Both the position numbers and the translations under genes were made by a program. A stretch of DNA of 64,000 nt from Devosia algicola (GTDB lineage: Bacteria > Pseudomonadota > Alphaproteobacteria > Rhizobiales > Devosiaceae), in the NCBI RefSeq assembly GCF_028816455.1, contig NZ_CP118246.1:1426001-1490000 (forward strand), in the 5' to 3' direction. Under the pieces are notes generated by a model. That model made no database searches. It had not been told where the DNA came from and was given only the letters and a program-made list of their open reading frames with translations. Of this stretch, positions 8,295 through 18,175 are shown one piece after another. Position 1 is the stretch's first letter; every line of letters starts with the position of its first letter.

Positions 8295-11200
8295 TTACTC
8301 GGCCGCACCAACGGCGGCTTCATTAACCGCATCCAATTCTGTGCGCAGACGATTTTCTTCCTCGATCCGTGGCTTGGCGAAACGGGCAAGGAGCAGATAG
8401 GCAACCGGCGTCAAATAGAGTGTTGAGATCGCGGCAATGCTCAATCCGCCAACGATTACCCAACCCAAAGCCTGACGCGCCTCCGCGCCCGCCCCGCTGG
8501 CCAGAACCAATGGTACACCGCCCAGGATCGTGGCAATCATTGTCATCATCACCGGCCGCAATCGAATATTGGCTGCTTCTTCAACGGCCTCGCGCACCGC
8601 CATGCCGCGATCACGCAATTGGTTGGCAAATTCGACGATCAGAATGCCATTCTTGGCCATGATGCCGACCACCAGCACCAGACCGATCTGACTATATATG
8701 TTGAGCGAACCACCGGTTAGGAACAGCGCATATATTGCGGCAGCAACCCCAAACGGCACGGTGACCATGACGATAATGGCGCTCCACAGGCTTTCAAACT
8801 GGGCTGCCAGCACCAGCAGAATAATGATGATGGCAAACCCGAAAGTGATCAGCAAACCATTATTGGCCTCGCCAATGGTTTTGGCTTCGGCCAATGGAAT
8901 GATCGCCATGCCCTCGGGCAATAGTGGACGGGCAATTTCCAGCGCCTGCTGGTAGGCGTCACCCAGCGCCAACCCGTCAAGACTGGCGGTAACGGTAACG
9001 GCTCGACGCTGCTCTTCGCGTCCCAATGTTGGGGCAATAGGGGCCTCGACAATGCTGGCGATGGTCGACATTGGCACATAGCGCCCGTCTCCCGTCTTGA
9101 TAAACAGGCTTTCCAGATCGTGTGGATCATTGACCGGGTTCTTGGTCGAGACCATGCGAACCGTGTAACTGGTGTCGTTGATGAACACATTGCCGATATC
9201 GGCGCCATCGATCATGGCCTGCATCGTTGTGGCCAGACCATTGATATCAATGCCCAGCGCCGCTGCGCGAGCCCTGTCAATGGTAAGCGTCAATTGTGGC
9301 TGCGTCGTATCATAGTTGACGTCCAGATTACCGAACGCGGGATTCTGCTCCAGTTTGGCCGCTATTTCATGGGCCGTTTCGGCAAGCCGTGAATAATTAT
9401 CCCCCACTACCGCAAATTGCAGCCCGCTACCACCGCCGCGAATGCCCAGGCTGTTGCCCTGAAACAGCGACGCACGCACACCAGGCACCAACGGCAGTAA
9501 CTTGTTCACGTCTGCGACAATATCGGCCTGGCTGCGACGACGTTCATCCCATGGCGCCAGACGCAGGCCAAGAAACCCGCCATTGCCGAACCCGGAGATC
9601 ACAAAAATGCTTTCGACCTCGCCACTTTTGACAAACGGCTGCAGTAAATCTTCAAGCCGTTGCATTTGCGAGCGGACGAAATCGAGGCTGACCGTACTGG
9701 GCGCTGACACGCGCACATTGATTTGCGCGCGGTCTTCGCGCGGGGTTATTTCCTGGCGCAACTGGGTAAAGACCAGATAGGACGCGCCTGCGAACAATAA
9801 GGCGACCAGCAGCACCACCAGCGGATTGTTCAGCGCCTGGTGCAGCGTTGCACGATAGAGTTTGCCGAGCGCCCGCCCAATGTGACCCAGTGGACCACCA
9901 TGATGTTTGGTGTCATCGCTTGGTTTTAATAGTCGCGATGCCAGCATCGGGCCAAGCGTCAGGGCGACCACCGACGACACCAGAACCGCCATCGCCAGGG
10001 TAAAGCCGAATTCACGGAACAACCGACCGGTTTGTCCGGACAAAAACGACAAGGGGACGAACACCGCCACCAATGTCAGCGTGGTGGCGATGACGGCAAA
10101 AAACACTTCCTGTGTGCCCAACACCGCAGCGGCGCGATTACCCGCCCCCAGGCTGCGCCGTCGCACAATATTTTCCAGCACCACGATGGCATCGTCCACC
10201 ACCAGTCCCGTGGCCAGCACCAGCGCCAACAGCGTCAATATATTAAGCGAAAATCCTGCCAGATAGATCCCGGCCACCGCCCCCAACAGCGCGATCGGCA
10301 TTGAAAGAGCCGGAATCAGCGTGGCCCGCCAATCCAACAGGAACAAATAGATGATGCCCGCAACAACCAGAAGGGCAACGCCCAACGCAACCTCGACCTC
10401 ATGCAGGGCGCCATCAATAAATACCGACTCGTCACTGGATATTTTTACATTGACACCCTCGGGCAAAATCTCGTTGAGCGTGGCAACAGCGGCTTCCACC
10501 CCGCGCGATATCTCGATCATGTTCGATTGCGCCTGCCGCACGATCCCCAGACCAATACCCTGCCGACCGTCGGAGCGCAGGCTGATATTGCTGGCCGCCG
10601 CATCAAACACCACGCTGGCCACATCGCCGAGGCGCGTATTGCCCTTGATAGCCAGATTTTCAAATTCGGCAGGCGTGTTGACGTCGGCAACGGCACGAAC
10701 CAAAATATTCTGATTAGCCGCGTTGATCGATCCGGCTGGCGCGTCAAACGCCATTGTGGACAACGCGTTGCGCACATCAACCACACTCAACCCGAGGCTG
10801 GCGAGCTTGGCCTGATCGATATCAACTTCGAAGGCGGTTTCCTTGGTGCCGTAGATCTGGACATCAGCGACCCCTTCGACCGCCGCCAGCCGTTCGGCCA
10901 CCACATTATCCACCAGGTCGCTCATTTCGGCGATGCTGAGCGTGTCCGAGGTAACCGCCAGCCTTATGGCGGCTTGTGCATCGGCATCCGCCTTGAAAAT
11001 CACCGGATCATCGGCGCCATCCGGCAGATTGCGTCCGGTCCGGCTCAATGCATCGCGAACGTCTGAAGTGGCGGTGTCGAGATTGGTGCCATCATTAAAG
11101 GCCAGCGTCACGCGGCTATTGCCGTTTGAGGAGCGCGAGGAGATCGAGGCGACCCCCTGAACCCGCGCTACAGCACCCTCAATTTTGGCGGTAATTTCCC

Positions 11201-11378
11201 GATCCACTGTTTCGGCCGCGGCGCCGGTAAAACTGGTGCTGATCGAAAGCACTGGTTGCTCGACACTTGGCAATTCGCGAATTTCGACACCCAGCAGCGC
11301 CGCAAGTCCGGCAACCAGAATCAGGGCATTGATTACGACGGCCAGCACCGGTCGGCGCACAAACAGTGCCGCCAACAT
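8295..11378 (-). CDS. RND efflux transporter, inner-membrane pump (AcrB/MexB-like)
   Basis: A 1027-residue proton-driven pump. Two repeats each have a first membrane helix, a large periplasmic loop and five clustered helices. Seen marks: 'FVRRPVLAVVINALILVAG' at the start, 'TGLVVDDAIVVLENI' with the two proton-relay Asp near residue 400, 'GIMAKNGILIVEFANQLR' and 'RLRPVMMTMIATILGG' in the second half. The motif pattern fits the MexF/HAE1-like drug-export branch rather than metal export (no 'DFG' metal signature). It is 40 bases downstream of its adaptor gene. No outer-membrane TolC-type gene is next to it. Unrelated to the sugar genes. Confidence 0.92.
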   Translation of the reverse strand: MLAALFVRRPVLAVVINALILVAGLAALLGVEIRELPSVEQPVLSISTSFTGAAAETVDREITAKIEGAVARVQGVASISSRSSNGNSRVTLAFNDGTNLDTATSDVRDALSRTGRNLPDGADDPVIFKADADAQAAIRLAVTSDTLSIAEMSDLVDNVVAERLAAVEGVADVQIYGTKETAFEVDIDQAKLASLGLSVVDVRNALSTMAFDAPAGSINAANQNILVRAVADVNTPAEFENLAIKGNTRLGDVASVVFDAAASNISLRSDGRQGIGLGIVRQAQSNMIEISRGVEAAVATLNEILPEGVNVKISSDESVFIDGALHEVEVALGVALLVVAGIIYLFLLDWRATLIPALSMPIALLGAVAGIYLAGFSLNILTLLALVLATGLVVDDAIVVLENIVRRRSLGAGNRAAAVLGTQEVFFAVIATTLTLVAVFVPLSFLSGQTGRLFREFGFTLAMAVLVSSVVALTLGPMLASRLLKPSDDTKHHGGPLGHIGRALGKLYRATLHQALNNPLVVLLVALLFAGASYLVFTQLRQEITPREDRAQINVRVSAPSTVSLDFVRSQMQRLEDLLQPFVKSGEVESIFVISGFGNGGFLGLRLAPWDERRRSQADIVADVNKLLPLVPGVRASLFQGNSLGIRGGGSGLQFAVVGDNYSRLAETAHEIAAKLEQNPAFGNLDVNYDTTQPQLTLTIDRARAAALGIDINGLATTMQAMIDGADIGNVFINDTSYTVRMVSTKNPVNDPHDLESLFIKTGDGRYVPMSTIASIVEAPIAPTLGREEQRRAVTVTASLDGLALGDAYQQALEIARPLLPEGMAIIPLAEAKTIGEANNGLLITFGFAIIIILLVLAAQFESLWSAIIVMVTVPFGVAAAIYALFLTGGSLNIYSQIGLVLVVGIMAKNGILIVEFANQLRDRGMAVREAVEEAANIRLRPVMMTMIATILGGVPLVLASGAGAEARQALGWVIVGGLSIAAISTLYLTPVAYLLLARFAKPRIEEENRLRTELDAVNEAAVGAAE

Positions 11379-11418
11379 ACCCCCCGTTCGTTTTGCTGTT
11401 GGATCGACACGCTGGTGC

Positions 11419-12625
11419 CTAGGCTCCTTGGTCTTGTTGGTGGACCATCATTGGTTTGTGCCGCCGCTCCCGGCCCGTCCAGCAGGGTGACCGTTGCCCC
11501 CTCACTCAGTTGCAATATGCCCTCGGTGATCACCGCGTCGCCCGGCTTGAGATCACCTTTGACCAACACGCCGTCGCTGTTGCGCTGGACAATCTCGGCC
11601 ATCACCTTGTTGGCCTTGCCATTGTCGAACCGCCAGACATACGACCCTTCCGCCGACCACTGGATCGCCAACGGGTTCACCGCCGGAAATTCTTCGCCGG
11701 CAAATTTCAGGCCCACTGAAAACGACATGCCGGGCCGCAGGGCGTTGTCAATGTTGGCAACCCGCGCCTCGACCTGAAGCGTGCGGCTTTGCTGGTCGAT
11801 CTTGTTGTCCACCGCGCTCACTACGCCCTCAATGGCAAGACCGGGAAGCGCGACGGCACGCACATCCACTGGCATCCCCTTCGATATCGATGTCGCATAG
11901 CGCTCGGGCACCCAGAAATCGATGAGAATACTCGATGCATCCTCAACCGTGGTCACCGCGGCTTGTGCTGACAAGTAATTGCCCGGTCGCACCTGAATCA
12001 GTCCAACGGTGCCGTCGATCGGGCTGACAATGGTGCGCCGTTCCAACGCATCCTCGGCAGTGCGCAATTGCAGATGCGCTTTGTCCGCGGCCAGTTGAAC
12101 CGTGGCCAGCGCCGATCCCGCGACAAGGTCAGAGCGCGCCAGTCCTTGATTACGCTCAAGCGTGGCATCGGCGTCGGTTGCCGCAAGCTGCGCCAGGTCA
12201 AAGTCAATCTTTTCCTTGGTAGCATCCAGTCGACCGATGGTCTGTCCGGCCTTGACCGCATCACCTGGCGACACCAACAATTCCTCAAGTTTGCCGCCAG
12301 ATGGCGAGCCAACAGTCACCGAATGTATGGCGTTACCCTGACCAATCGCCGAAAGCGTGTCGTTGATCGTTGCCATCACCACAGCACTGGTAACCACCGA
12401 CGATGTCCGACCGCCCCGTCCTCCGGCTCCCCGCCCCGGCGCTCTGGCTTGTGCCGACCCGGCAGCGGCGCTGGCCGCTTCGCCGGTAGCGGCTTGCGCG
12501 CTGGCCGCGCCCGGCAAAACAATGCCAAAATCTGCCAATGTCTGGTTGGCGCCCGGCATATATAGTACCCATCCGGCGCCCACGATTATGAGAATGACTA
12601 GGCAGATTAACAGCTGTCTAAGCAA
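11419..12625 (-). CDS. RND efflux periplasmic adaptor (HlyD/MFP family)
   Basis: About 402 residues: an N-terminal signal anchor ('LLICLVILIIVGAGWVLY'), an Ala/Gly-rich linker, a lipoyl half motif ('GKLEELLVSPGDAVKAGQTIGRL'), a helical hairpin (130-200), the second lipoyl half ('TIVSPIDGTVGLIQVRPG') and beta-barrel domains. It links the RND pump to an outer-membrane channel. As written the frame runs to 11333 and overlaps the pump gene by 46 bases with an unrelated tail. The tail begins at a GAGCCTAG (11421-11426); reading it as GAGCTAG gives a TAG stop at 11419 and a normal end. Start is TTG 12625; no clear RBS. Confidence 0.85.
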
Positions 12626-12849
12626 GAGCGAGAATCCCGGAACTTTGTGTCATGTGCCACGTTGGCCTATGGTGGCACCAAACTATGCACCAGTTCGCCG
12701 CCGCCTAACATTAAAACGCGGTAATTATTGAGGCTAGCTACAGTATTGCCTGCCACCCCGCAACATAGGTCAGCGCGCAGAATATCCATAATTGCGGCGT
12801 CCTTAGCACAGCCATTCACCCCATAACTTTATCGTGAGATCATTTTGCC

Positions 12850-13356
12850 ATGACCCGTATCGTCATCGCCAACGACAAAATGCAGACCGATTATCGATAT
12901 ACCCTTGTGGCGCCGGTTGGGCACGATTTTGACGTCGACTTTCAGCCCGAACTGACCCCGAAACAAATGCTTGAACTCGGCGTGTTCTGTGGCAAATACA
13001 TTACCGATTGCCGCAATGAATTCCCCAAAAGCTGGTTCACCAACGCCCTTTTGTCGCCCGCTGGTCGCGATTGCTCGCTAAACTATTATGGCGTTGACGC
13101 CAGTCAGCCCCTGGCGACGTGGCGAAACCGAGGATGGATTCACCCCGATGATCCGCGCGGCTGGTTTCAATGGTACTGTCGATATTTCATTGGCCGCCGC
13201 CTGCCCGACGAGGATGCCCGCCAGATCAAACGATGGAAGGCGATGCGACGGCACATATCCCAGGTCAGGAAAAACTGCGAGCCGGGCAATCCAATGTGCC
13301 GCCCACGCCAACGCCAGGCCCTTTTGCACTGGGCCTATGACAGCCGCCATATCTAG
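12850..13356 (+). CDS. Conserved protein of unknown function
   Basis: A 168-residue soluble, Trp- and Arg-rich protein. It has the striking stretch 'WRNRGWIHPDDPRGWFQW' followed by 'YCRYFIGRRLPDEDARQIKRW', which I recognise as a recurring pattern in hypothetical proteins of bacteria and fungi, but I know no function. No signal peptide, membrane segment or cofactor motif is visible. It stands alone between the divergent RND adaptor and the convergent enolase gene. Confidence 0.75.
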   Translation: MTRIVIANDKMQTDYRYTLVAPVGHDFDVDFQPELTPKQMLELGVFCGKYITDCRNEFPKSWFTNALLSPAGRDCSLNYYGVDASQPLATWRNRGWIHPDDPRGWFQWYCRYFIGRRLPDEDARQIKRWKAMRRHISQVRKNCEPGNPMCRPRQRQALLHWAYDSRHI

Positions 13357-13434
13357 CGACAGACGCCACACAGTAAATGTCTCTCTGGCAGCACTGCCGC
13401 CAGAAAAACACAAGATCAATGCACATGCTCGCAA

Positions 13435-14634
13435 CTAGTCAAAAAAGTCGGCGTCCCCTTCGGACAGATATTTTTTAGCCTCTTTAGGAATGAGATTGAC
13501 CCCGAGGCCGGGGCGATCCGGCACGTCGATCATACCATTTTTGACCGGCACCCCATCAAATCCCTCGGTGATATCGTACCAGAAGGGCTCAAACCGCGCC
13601 GGATATTCAAACGCTATCAGATTGTCAGGAAGCGTCGCACAAACCTGGATCAGCGCGGCAAGGCCCAAAATACCATTGGCTGTTCCATGCGGGGCCATGG
13701 CAATACCGTGCAGGTCCGCATATTCAGCGATCCATTTGAGCTCGGCAAGACCACCACAGTCACACGGATCGGGCCCCACCACATTGACCGCGTGCGACTC
13801 GATCAATGCCTTGAAGTTCTGCCGCAAATAGATTTGCTCGCCGGTGTGGATCGGCGTCGTCGTGGCTCGCGTGACCTCGCGGAACACATCGGGATTGACA
13901 AAGGGCGAGTAGTCCCCCGTTATCATGTCTTCGACCCACAAAAGATGCAGCGGTTCGAGCGCCTTGGCAAACCGCAGGGCGTCATGGGCAAGATAGCCCG
14001 GCCCGGCATCAACCGCCATCCCGATTCCCTTGCCCAATGCGTCCTTGGCGGCGGTGACACAGGCAACCAGATGCTCAAACCCCTCCTGGCTCATTAGCCC
14101 CTTGTGGGGATAGGGAAACGGCGCATTGGTCTGCACCGCTCCATAGTGAAAACCGGGCACATCGGCGACCATCGAGGAATGGAACGAAGTTGGCAGCTTG
14201 AACATGGTGAAGCCTTCGGGCAGCGCCTTGCCATACTCCGCCCAGCGAACATAGTCGTCTGGTGTATGCCCCACGCCCACTTCGCCCTGATAAAGCGTGC
14301 GATAGGTGCGCACCTGATCACGCACCTTGCCCCCGAGCAGTCGATAAACCGGCAGATTGGCCGCCTTGCCTGCAATGTCCCACAACGCCGTTTCGATGGC
14401 ACTGACAGCAGCCCCCAGGGCTTGAACCCACCGCGCACGCGAATACGCTTTACCACCCGCTCGACATTGACCGGGTCCTGCCCCACCAGCCAGTCCTTGA
14501 GCCTGCAACACGATCGGTTGCAGATAGGGTTTTGGCGTCTCGATCTGGCTCCACCCGGTAATGCCTTCATCCGTGATGATGCGTATCACGGGACTGTTGG
14601 CAATAATGGCGCATTTAATATCCGTGATCTTCAT
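13435..14634 (-). CDS. Mandelate racemase/muconate lactonizing enzyme family protein, two compensating indels
   Basis: A 399-residue enolase-superfamily protein. Barrel marks: 'MAVDAGPGY' (metal ligand), 'WVEDMITGDY', 'HTGEQIYLRQNF' and 'MAPHGTANG' (catalytic His). Residues about 50-80 are in a wrong frame: the neighbouring frame gives 'LKDWLVGQDPVNVERVV' and 'GGFKPWG', as the family requires. Entry to the wrong frame is at a GAGCCT on the plus strand (14499-14504, one base too many) and exit at a C5 run (14412-14416, one base too few). Start ATG 14634 follows GGAGGAG. Substrate unknown; a sugar-acid dehydratase is likely. Confidence 0.88.
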   Translation of the reverse strand: MKITDIKCAIIANSPVIRIITDEGITGWSQIETPKPYLQPIVLQAQGLAGGAGPGQCRAGGKAYSRARWVQALGAAVSAIETALWDIAGKAANLPVYRLLGGKVRDQVRTYRTLYQGEVGVGHTPDDYVRWAEYGKALPEGFTMFKLPTSFHSSMVADVPGFHYGAVQTNAPFPYPHKGLMSQEGFEHLVACVTAAKDALGKGIGMAVDAGPGYLAHDALRFAKALEPLHLLWVEDMITGDYSPFVNPDVFREVTRATTTPIHTGEQIYLRQNFKALIESHAVNVVGPDPCDCGGLAELKWIAEYADLHGIAMAPHGTANGILGLAALIQVCATLPDNLIAFEYPARFEPFWYDITEGFDGVPVKNGMIDVPDRPGLGVNLIPKEAKKYLSEGDADFFD

Positions 14635-14901
14635 CCGGAACTCTCCTCCTCTTTTATGAGTCAGAGAATTGCGTCTTTACGCCCGTTTGTCGAGCCACGC
14701 CGACGCTAATCCGTTACCCCGGCTGCGTAAATATCACGATGAGTGCAGAGCCGCGGAAAATTATGCGTGCACCGCCAATCGGCATAAGGTCGTTCTCAGG
14801 GGCAAAGCGTGGATCAATTTTGAGCACGCTCGTGGCGGTGTCGCGCCTCATCGTCCCCAGTCGATATGACCCATTGTCAATCGCCCCAATGATGTCCGAT
14901 A

Positions 14902-16038
14902 TCAGGGCAGCCCAATCGCCTGATAGTGGCTCGCATAGCCCGAAAACTGATCGAGGTCCGGCTCGATCCCCAGGCCCGGTCGATCCGTCAGCCGCATGCC
15001 CAATCGCGGATCGTCCAGAAATTGGTCAGCAAAGGCGCTGCGCAATGGGTTGGGATTGGCGTCCACTTCCAGCAGTCCATCGCCGCCAGCCGCCGCCAAA
15101 ATGTGAGCCGAGGCCACCAAGCCGATGCCGCCACCCAGATAGTGCGGATAATATTGGCGACCATGCTGCTCGGCGCTGCGTGCCGCCGCCAGACACCCGC
15201 TGACGCCACCCCATTTGGCGGCATCGGGCTGAATGATCGACAATGTGCCCGTTTCAATAGCCGCTTCCAGCAGCGCCCAACTGGTCAAATTTTCTCCCGC
15301 GGCCAGTTTTTGACTGGTGGCGCTTTCGAGCGCCGCCCATTCCGCCTGCGGGCGGTCCACCGCCAATGGCTCCTCGACCCAGGAAAGATCAAATTCTGCA
15401 GCCTGATTCATCATCGAAATGGCAGTTCGCAGATCCCAGTTCTGATTGGCATCGATTGCCAGGGCGAAATCGCCGTCAAGCGCCCGAACCGCCGCCAGAT
15501 TGCGTATGTCGAGCCCTTCGCCAAACCCGACCTTGACCTTGAATGTGTCATATCCCTGCCGCCGGAAGGCGGTAACCACATCTTCGGGTCTGTCAGGGTT
15601 GATCCCGCTGATATAGACCGGCACATGCTCCCTATATTGCCCCAGCATCGCGCACAGCGGCATGTCGGCCTGCCGCGCTGCCAGATCGTGGAGCGCGATA
15701 TCAAGTCCGGCGATAGAAGCGGCGAACGGCCCTGTCTCCCCCGATTGCAGGGCCATCAAATGGGTCTTGGAACGCAAACATTCGCTAATATCGGCGGGCG
15801 TTTCCAATGTCGTTGCCAACACCAGTGGCGCCAATATCTGATCAACAATTTTGGCCCGATATTCCGGGCTGACAGCCGAGTAGTTGCACCAGATTTCGCC
15901 ATAACCGGTAACCCCGTCATGGTCGGTTACCGCCACCAATGTCATTGGCCGATCATGCATCACACCAAGCGCTGTGCGAACCGGCGTAGCAATCGGGTAG
16001 CGGAATACGAAGGTTTCGACGCGGGCAAATCTAGTCAA
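14902..16038 (-). CDS. Mandelate racemase/muconate lactonizing enzyme family protein
   Basis: A 378-residue intact enolase-superfamily enzyme. The N-terminal cap (1-125) ends with 'IAGLDIALHDLAARQ'; the barrel has the Lys-x-Lys pair in 'TFKVKVGFG', metal ligands in 'AIDANQNW' and 'WVEEPL', and 'AAGENLTSW'. The Lys-x-Lys arrangement is that of the MLE and MR branches. It begins with TTG 16038 and overlaps the stop of the GntR gene by 8 bases, so regulator and enzyme are translationally coupled. The substrate is unknown. Confidence 0.87.
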   Translation of the reverse strand: MTRFARVETFVFRYPIATPVRTALGVMHDRPMTLVAVTDHDGVTGYGEIWCNYSAVSPEYRAKIVDQILAPLVLATTLETPADISECLRSKTHLMALQSGETGPFAASIAGLDIALHDLAARQADMPLCAMLGQYREHVPVYISGINPDRPEDVVTAFRRQGYDTFKVKVGFGEGLDIRNLAAVRALDGDFALAIDANQNWDLRTAISMMNQAAEFDLSWVEEPLAVDRPQAEWAALESATSQKLAAGENLTSWALLEAAIETGTLSIIQPDAAKWGGVSGCLAAARSAEQHGRQYYPHYLGGGIGLVASAHILAAAGGDGLLEVDANPNPLRSAFADQFLDDPRLGMRLTDRPGLGIEPDLDQFSGYASHYQAIGLP

Positions 16039-16781
16039 AATGTTCCTCCGTGTCGATTTCCAGAATATCGGCGCGGTAGATCACATCCGCATAATAAAGG
16101 ATTCGGTCGGCGTGATCGCGCAGTGCCCGTCTGATATGGGCCACAGGATCGCCCGCCGGATATTTCAGCATCAGCGATGTCTCTTCATCGCATTTGCCAA
16201 ACCGAACCAGCTGGTTGACCTGGACGATGTCGGTCACCGCCACCTCATTAAGCACGGGAATTGCCAACTCGTTCCGGAACCGTTCCGGCGCTCGGCCGAA
16301 CATATCGCTATCAAGAAACAGCCGAATAACGCAGTAACGCAGTGCATCGCGCACATGCACGCGCTTGATATAATTGTACGATGGCGCCAGCAGGCCGAGT
16401 GTGGGCGCCACAACCGGCATCGCGATGCCCTCGTCAATATTGGTCAGGCTCGGGCTTGTCGTGTTTTAGACTGGCGCTTAGCCGATTCAGATCAGTCTCA
16501 AGTTTCAGCGGACGATGCCCTTTGGCCTTTTCGGTCACAATCGTGCCCCGGCCCCGTGCCGCAATCAGCAACCCCTCGTCAGCCAGTATCTTGATGGCAT
16601 CACGGATGGTTACCCGGGCGACGCCCAGTTCGTGGGTCAGTTGATCAAGCGAGGGCAATAACTCATTGGGCGCCCAAACGCCGGCTCGCAAATACTGCCG
16701 AAAATGGTCCACCACCTGCATGTAAAGCAGCTGCCGACTGCCCCGCAAAATACGAAATGGCTTGATCTGCTCTATATTCAC
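16031..16781 (-). CDS. GntR family regulator with UTRA domain, one frameshift
   Basis: About 250 residues after correction: winged helix (20-85, 'LTHELGVARVTIRDAIKILADEGLL', 'GRGTIVTEKAKGHRPLKL') and a UTRA ligand domain. It is a close paralog of the regulator at 56182-56962, which gives the right reading. The frame breaks at 16446-16451, where the gene strand reads CCCGAGCCTGACC; GAGCTG restores 'TNIDEGIAMPVV'. It is coupled to the enolase gene at 14902 and shares a 28-base upstream block with its paralog, so both probably bind the same kind of operator. Confidence 0.88.
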
Positions 16782-16824
16782 CCGACAATAGCCCTTATGG
16801 CCGTTGGCTCTGCTCTATAAATTC

Positions 16825-16852
16825 TATAGTCCTAACAATAAGTCTTTTGCAA
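16825..16852 (-). promoter_or_regulatory. Promoter/operator block shared by both GntR-UTRA genes
   Basis: This block and 56992-57019 agree at TATAGTCCTA at one end and TTTGCAA at the other, with the same 28-base length and the same distance range to a GntR-UTRA gene. Read on the minus strand it has TTGCAA, 18 bases, then TATAGA, a plausible -35/-10 pair, with AGGAC between. Likely promoter with an autoregulatory site. Confidence 0.5.
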
Positions 16853-16908
16853 GCGCTTTGCAAAGCCAATGGTGGAACGCCCGAGCGCGCGTTGGGCCAG
16901 AGGTCCGC

Positions 16909-17300
16909 CTAAAACATGCCGTTTGGATTTGCCGCGTTTTCCGGCACCCCCTGCAGAACATCCCGGTGCTCAACGATCTTGCCATTTTCGTCGAACCGGA
17001 AAATATCGATGCCTGCAAAGTCATGATCGTTTGGCTAGTGCTGGTAACAATGCAGAACCACCTTGTCGCCCTCCGCGATGGCACGCTTTACCGCGACGCG
17101 CTTACCCGGCCATTCTTTCTGCATATGTTCGAAATAGTGATAAAGCCATCCTTGCCGGTGGCCACGTGCGGATTGTGTTGGATGTAGTCGGCCCCCGTGT
17201 AGCGCTCGATGGCCTCGCGTGGCATGCAGTCGTTAAACATCAACTGGCAAAATGCGACCGCGCTCGCTTTGTTCTGCTCCAGATCCGGCAAACCATTCAC
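16909..17300 (-). pseudogene. SnoaL-like/NTF2-fold protein, broken by frameshift and stop
   Basis: Remains of a SnoaL-like protein of about 130 residues (predicted aldol-condensation or polyketide-cyclase fold, function usually unknown). The first part '[26 protein letters not shown]' is in one frame from GTG 17300. After about 17142 (short T run on the gene strand) it continues in the next frame as '[31 protein letters not shown]', then TAG at 17035-17037 where the family has Trp (TGG CCA), then '[17 protein letters not shown]' and the stop at 16909. Two lesions suggest a pseudogene, though indel errors are common in this sequence. Confidence 0.7.
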
Positions 17301-17352
17301 CTGTCAGTCGTGCTTGGAATTTGGTGGCGCATTTGGCCCCGCCCAATTTCCG

Positions 17353-17658
17353 TCAGGGCGTGCAATAAATATCGTACAGCGCCTCAAGCACCTTGGTGAC
17401 ATTATCCGAGGCCAGACTATAGCGGATCGATTGACCGTCACGACGGGTTCGGACCAGTCCTAACGCCCGTAATTTCCCCAGATGCTGCGACAGTGGCGAC
17501 TGTTCCAACGCCACCAGTCCGGACAATTCACTGACGCTGCGCTCACCATCCAGCAGGTTGCACAGGATCAACAGCCGTTTGGTGTTGGCCATCGCCGTCA
17601 GCAATAGCGCCGCCTCTTCGGCCCTGGGTTCAAGTTCTTTGACGTCCATGGTTGACAT
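17353..17658 (-). CDS. bigR: ArsR family persulfide-type repressor BigR
   Basis: A 101-residue winged-helix repressor ('RSVSELSGLVALEQSPLSQHLGKLRALGLV'). It has the two Cys of the BigR/SqrR group at positions 33 ('LILCNLL') and 99 ('DIYCTP'), which form a di- to tetrasulfide bond with reactive sulfur species and release DNA. It is divergent from the sulfur operon at 17744-20872, whose gene order (YeeE-like pair, metallo-beta-lactamase dioxygenase) is that of known BigR operons. ATG 17658 or ATG 17649 are both possible starts. Confidence 0.88.
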   Translation of the reverse strand: MSTMDVKELEPRAEEAALLLTAMANTKRLLILCNLLDGERSVSELSGLVALEQSPLSQHLGKLRALGLVRTRRDGQSIRYSLASDNVTKVLEALYDIYCTP

Positions 17659-17682
17659 ATTAGAACATTCGAATATATTAAT
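17659..17682. promoter_or_regulatory. Candidate BigR operator
   Basis: Directly upstream of bigR is an AT-rich element with the palindrome ATTCGAAT at its core. Two overlapping 16-mers, 17659-17674 and 17667-17682, each match the ATTC-N8-GAAT operator reported for SqrR-type regulators at 7 of 8 fixed positions. Its place between divergent bigR and the sulfur operon fits dual control. Confidence 0.5.
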
Positions 17683-17743
17683 GCAAGAGAATTACAGTAC
17701 CGCCGATTTCGGCATCCTCACCTATAAGCGACCAATATCCAAT

Positions 17744-18175
17744 ATGATAACAGACTTTTCGCCCATCTCCGCCCTGCTGGGCGGCACGCTCATTGGCACC
17801 GCCGCTATAGCACTTATGGTCCTGCACGGCCGGATCGCGGGCATGACCGGTATCCTGTCTGGCGCCATGGACACAGCGGATCGCAACAGGGGATGGCGTT
17901 TCGCCTTCCTCCTCGGCGCCATTGCTGCCCCGCTTGTCGCCACCCTCACCATGGGCCAACCGCTACCCTTCGCCAGCGACGCGCCAGTCGGGGCCGTACT
18001 TTTTAGCGGTGTCATCGTTGGAATAGGCGTATCATTAGCAGGCGGGTGCACCAGCGGACATGGCGTTTGCGGCAATGCGCGCCTATCGCCCCGCTCAATG
18101 GTCGCGACGGCAATCTTCATGGCGTTTACATTCGCCACGGTTTTCATTGTCCGTCATGTACTGGGGGGATTTTGA
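17744..18175 (+). CDS. YeeE/YedE family membrane protein, first half of pair (PmpA-like)
   Basis: A 143-residue membrane protein with four predicted helices and the family motif 'GGCTSGHGVCGNARLSPRS'. YeeE/YedE proteins move sulfur compounds such as thiosulfate; in BigR operons the half-size PmpA and PmpB proteins work together. The frame is open back to 17558, across the bigR operator, but ATG 17744 gives the usual 'MITDFSPISALLGG' opening. Its stop overlaps the start of the partner gene (TGATG). Confidence 0.85.
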   Translation: MITDFSPISALLGGTLIGTAAIALMVLHGRIAGMTGILSGAMDTADRNRGWRFAFLLGAIAAPLVATLTMGQPLPFASDAPVGAVLFSGVIVGIGVSLAGGCTSGHGVCGNARLSPRSMVATAIFMAFTFATVFIVRHVLGGF

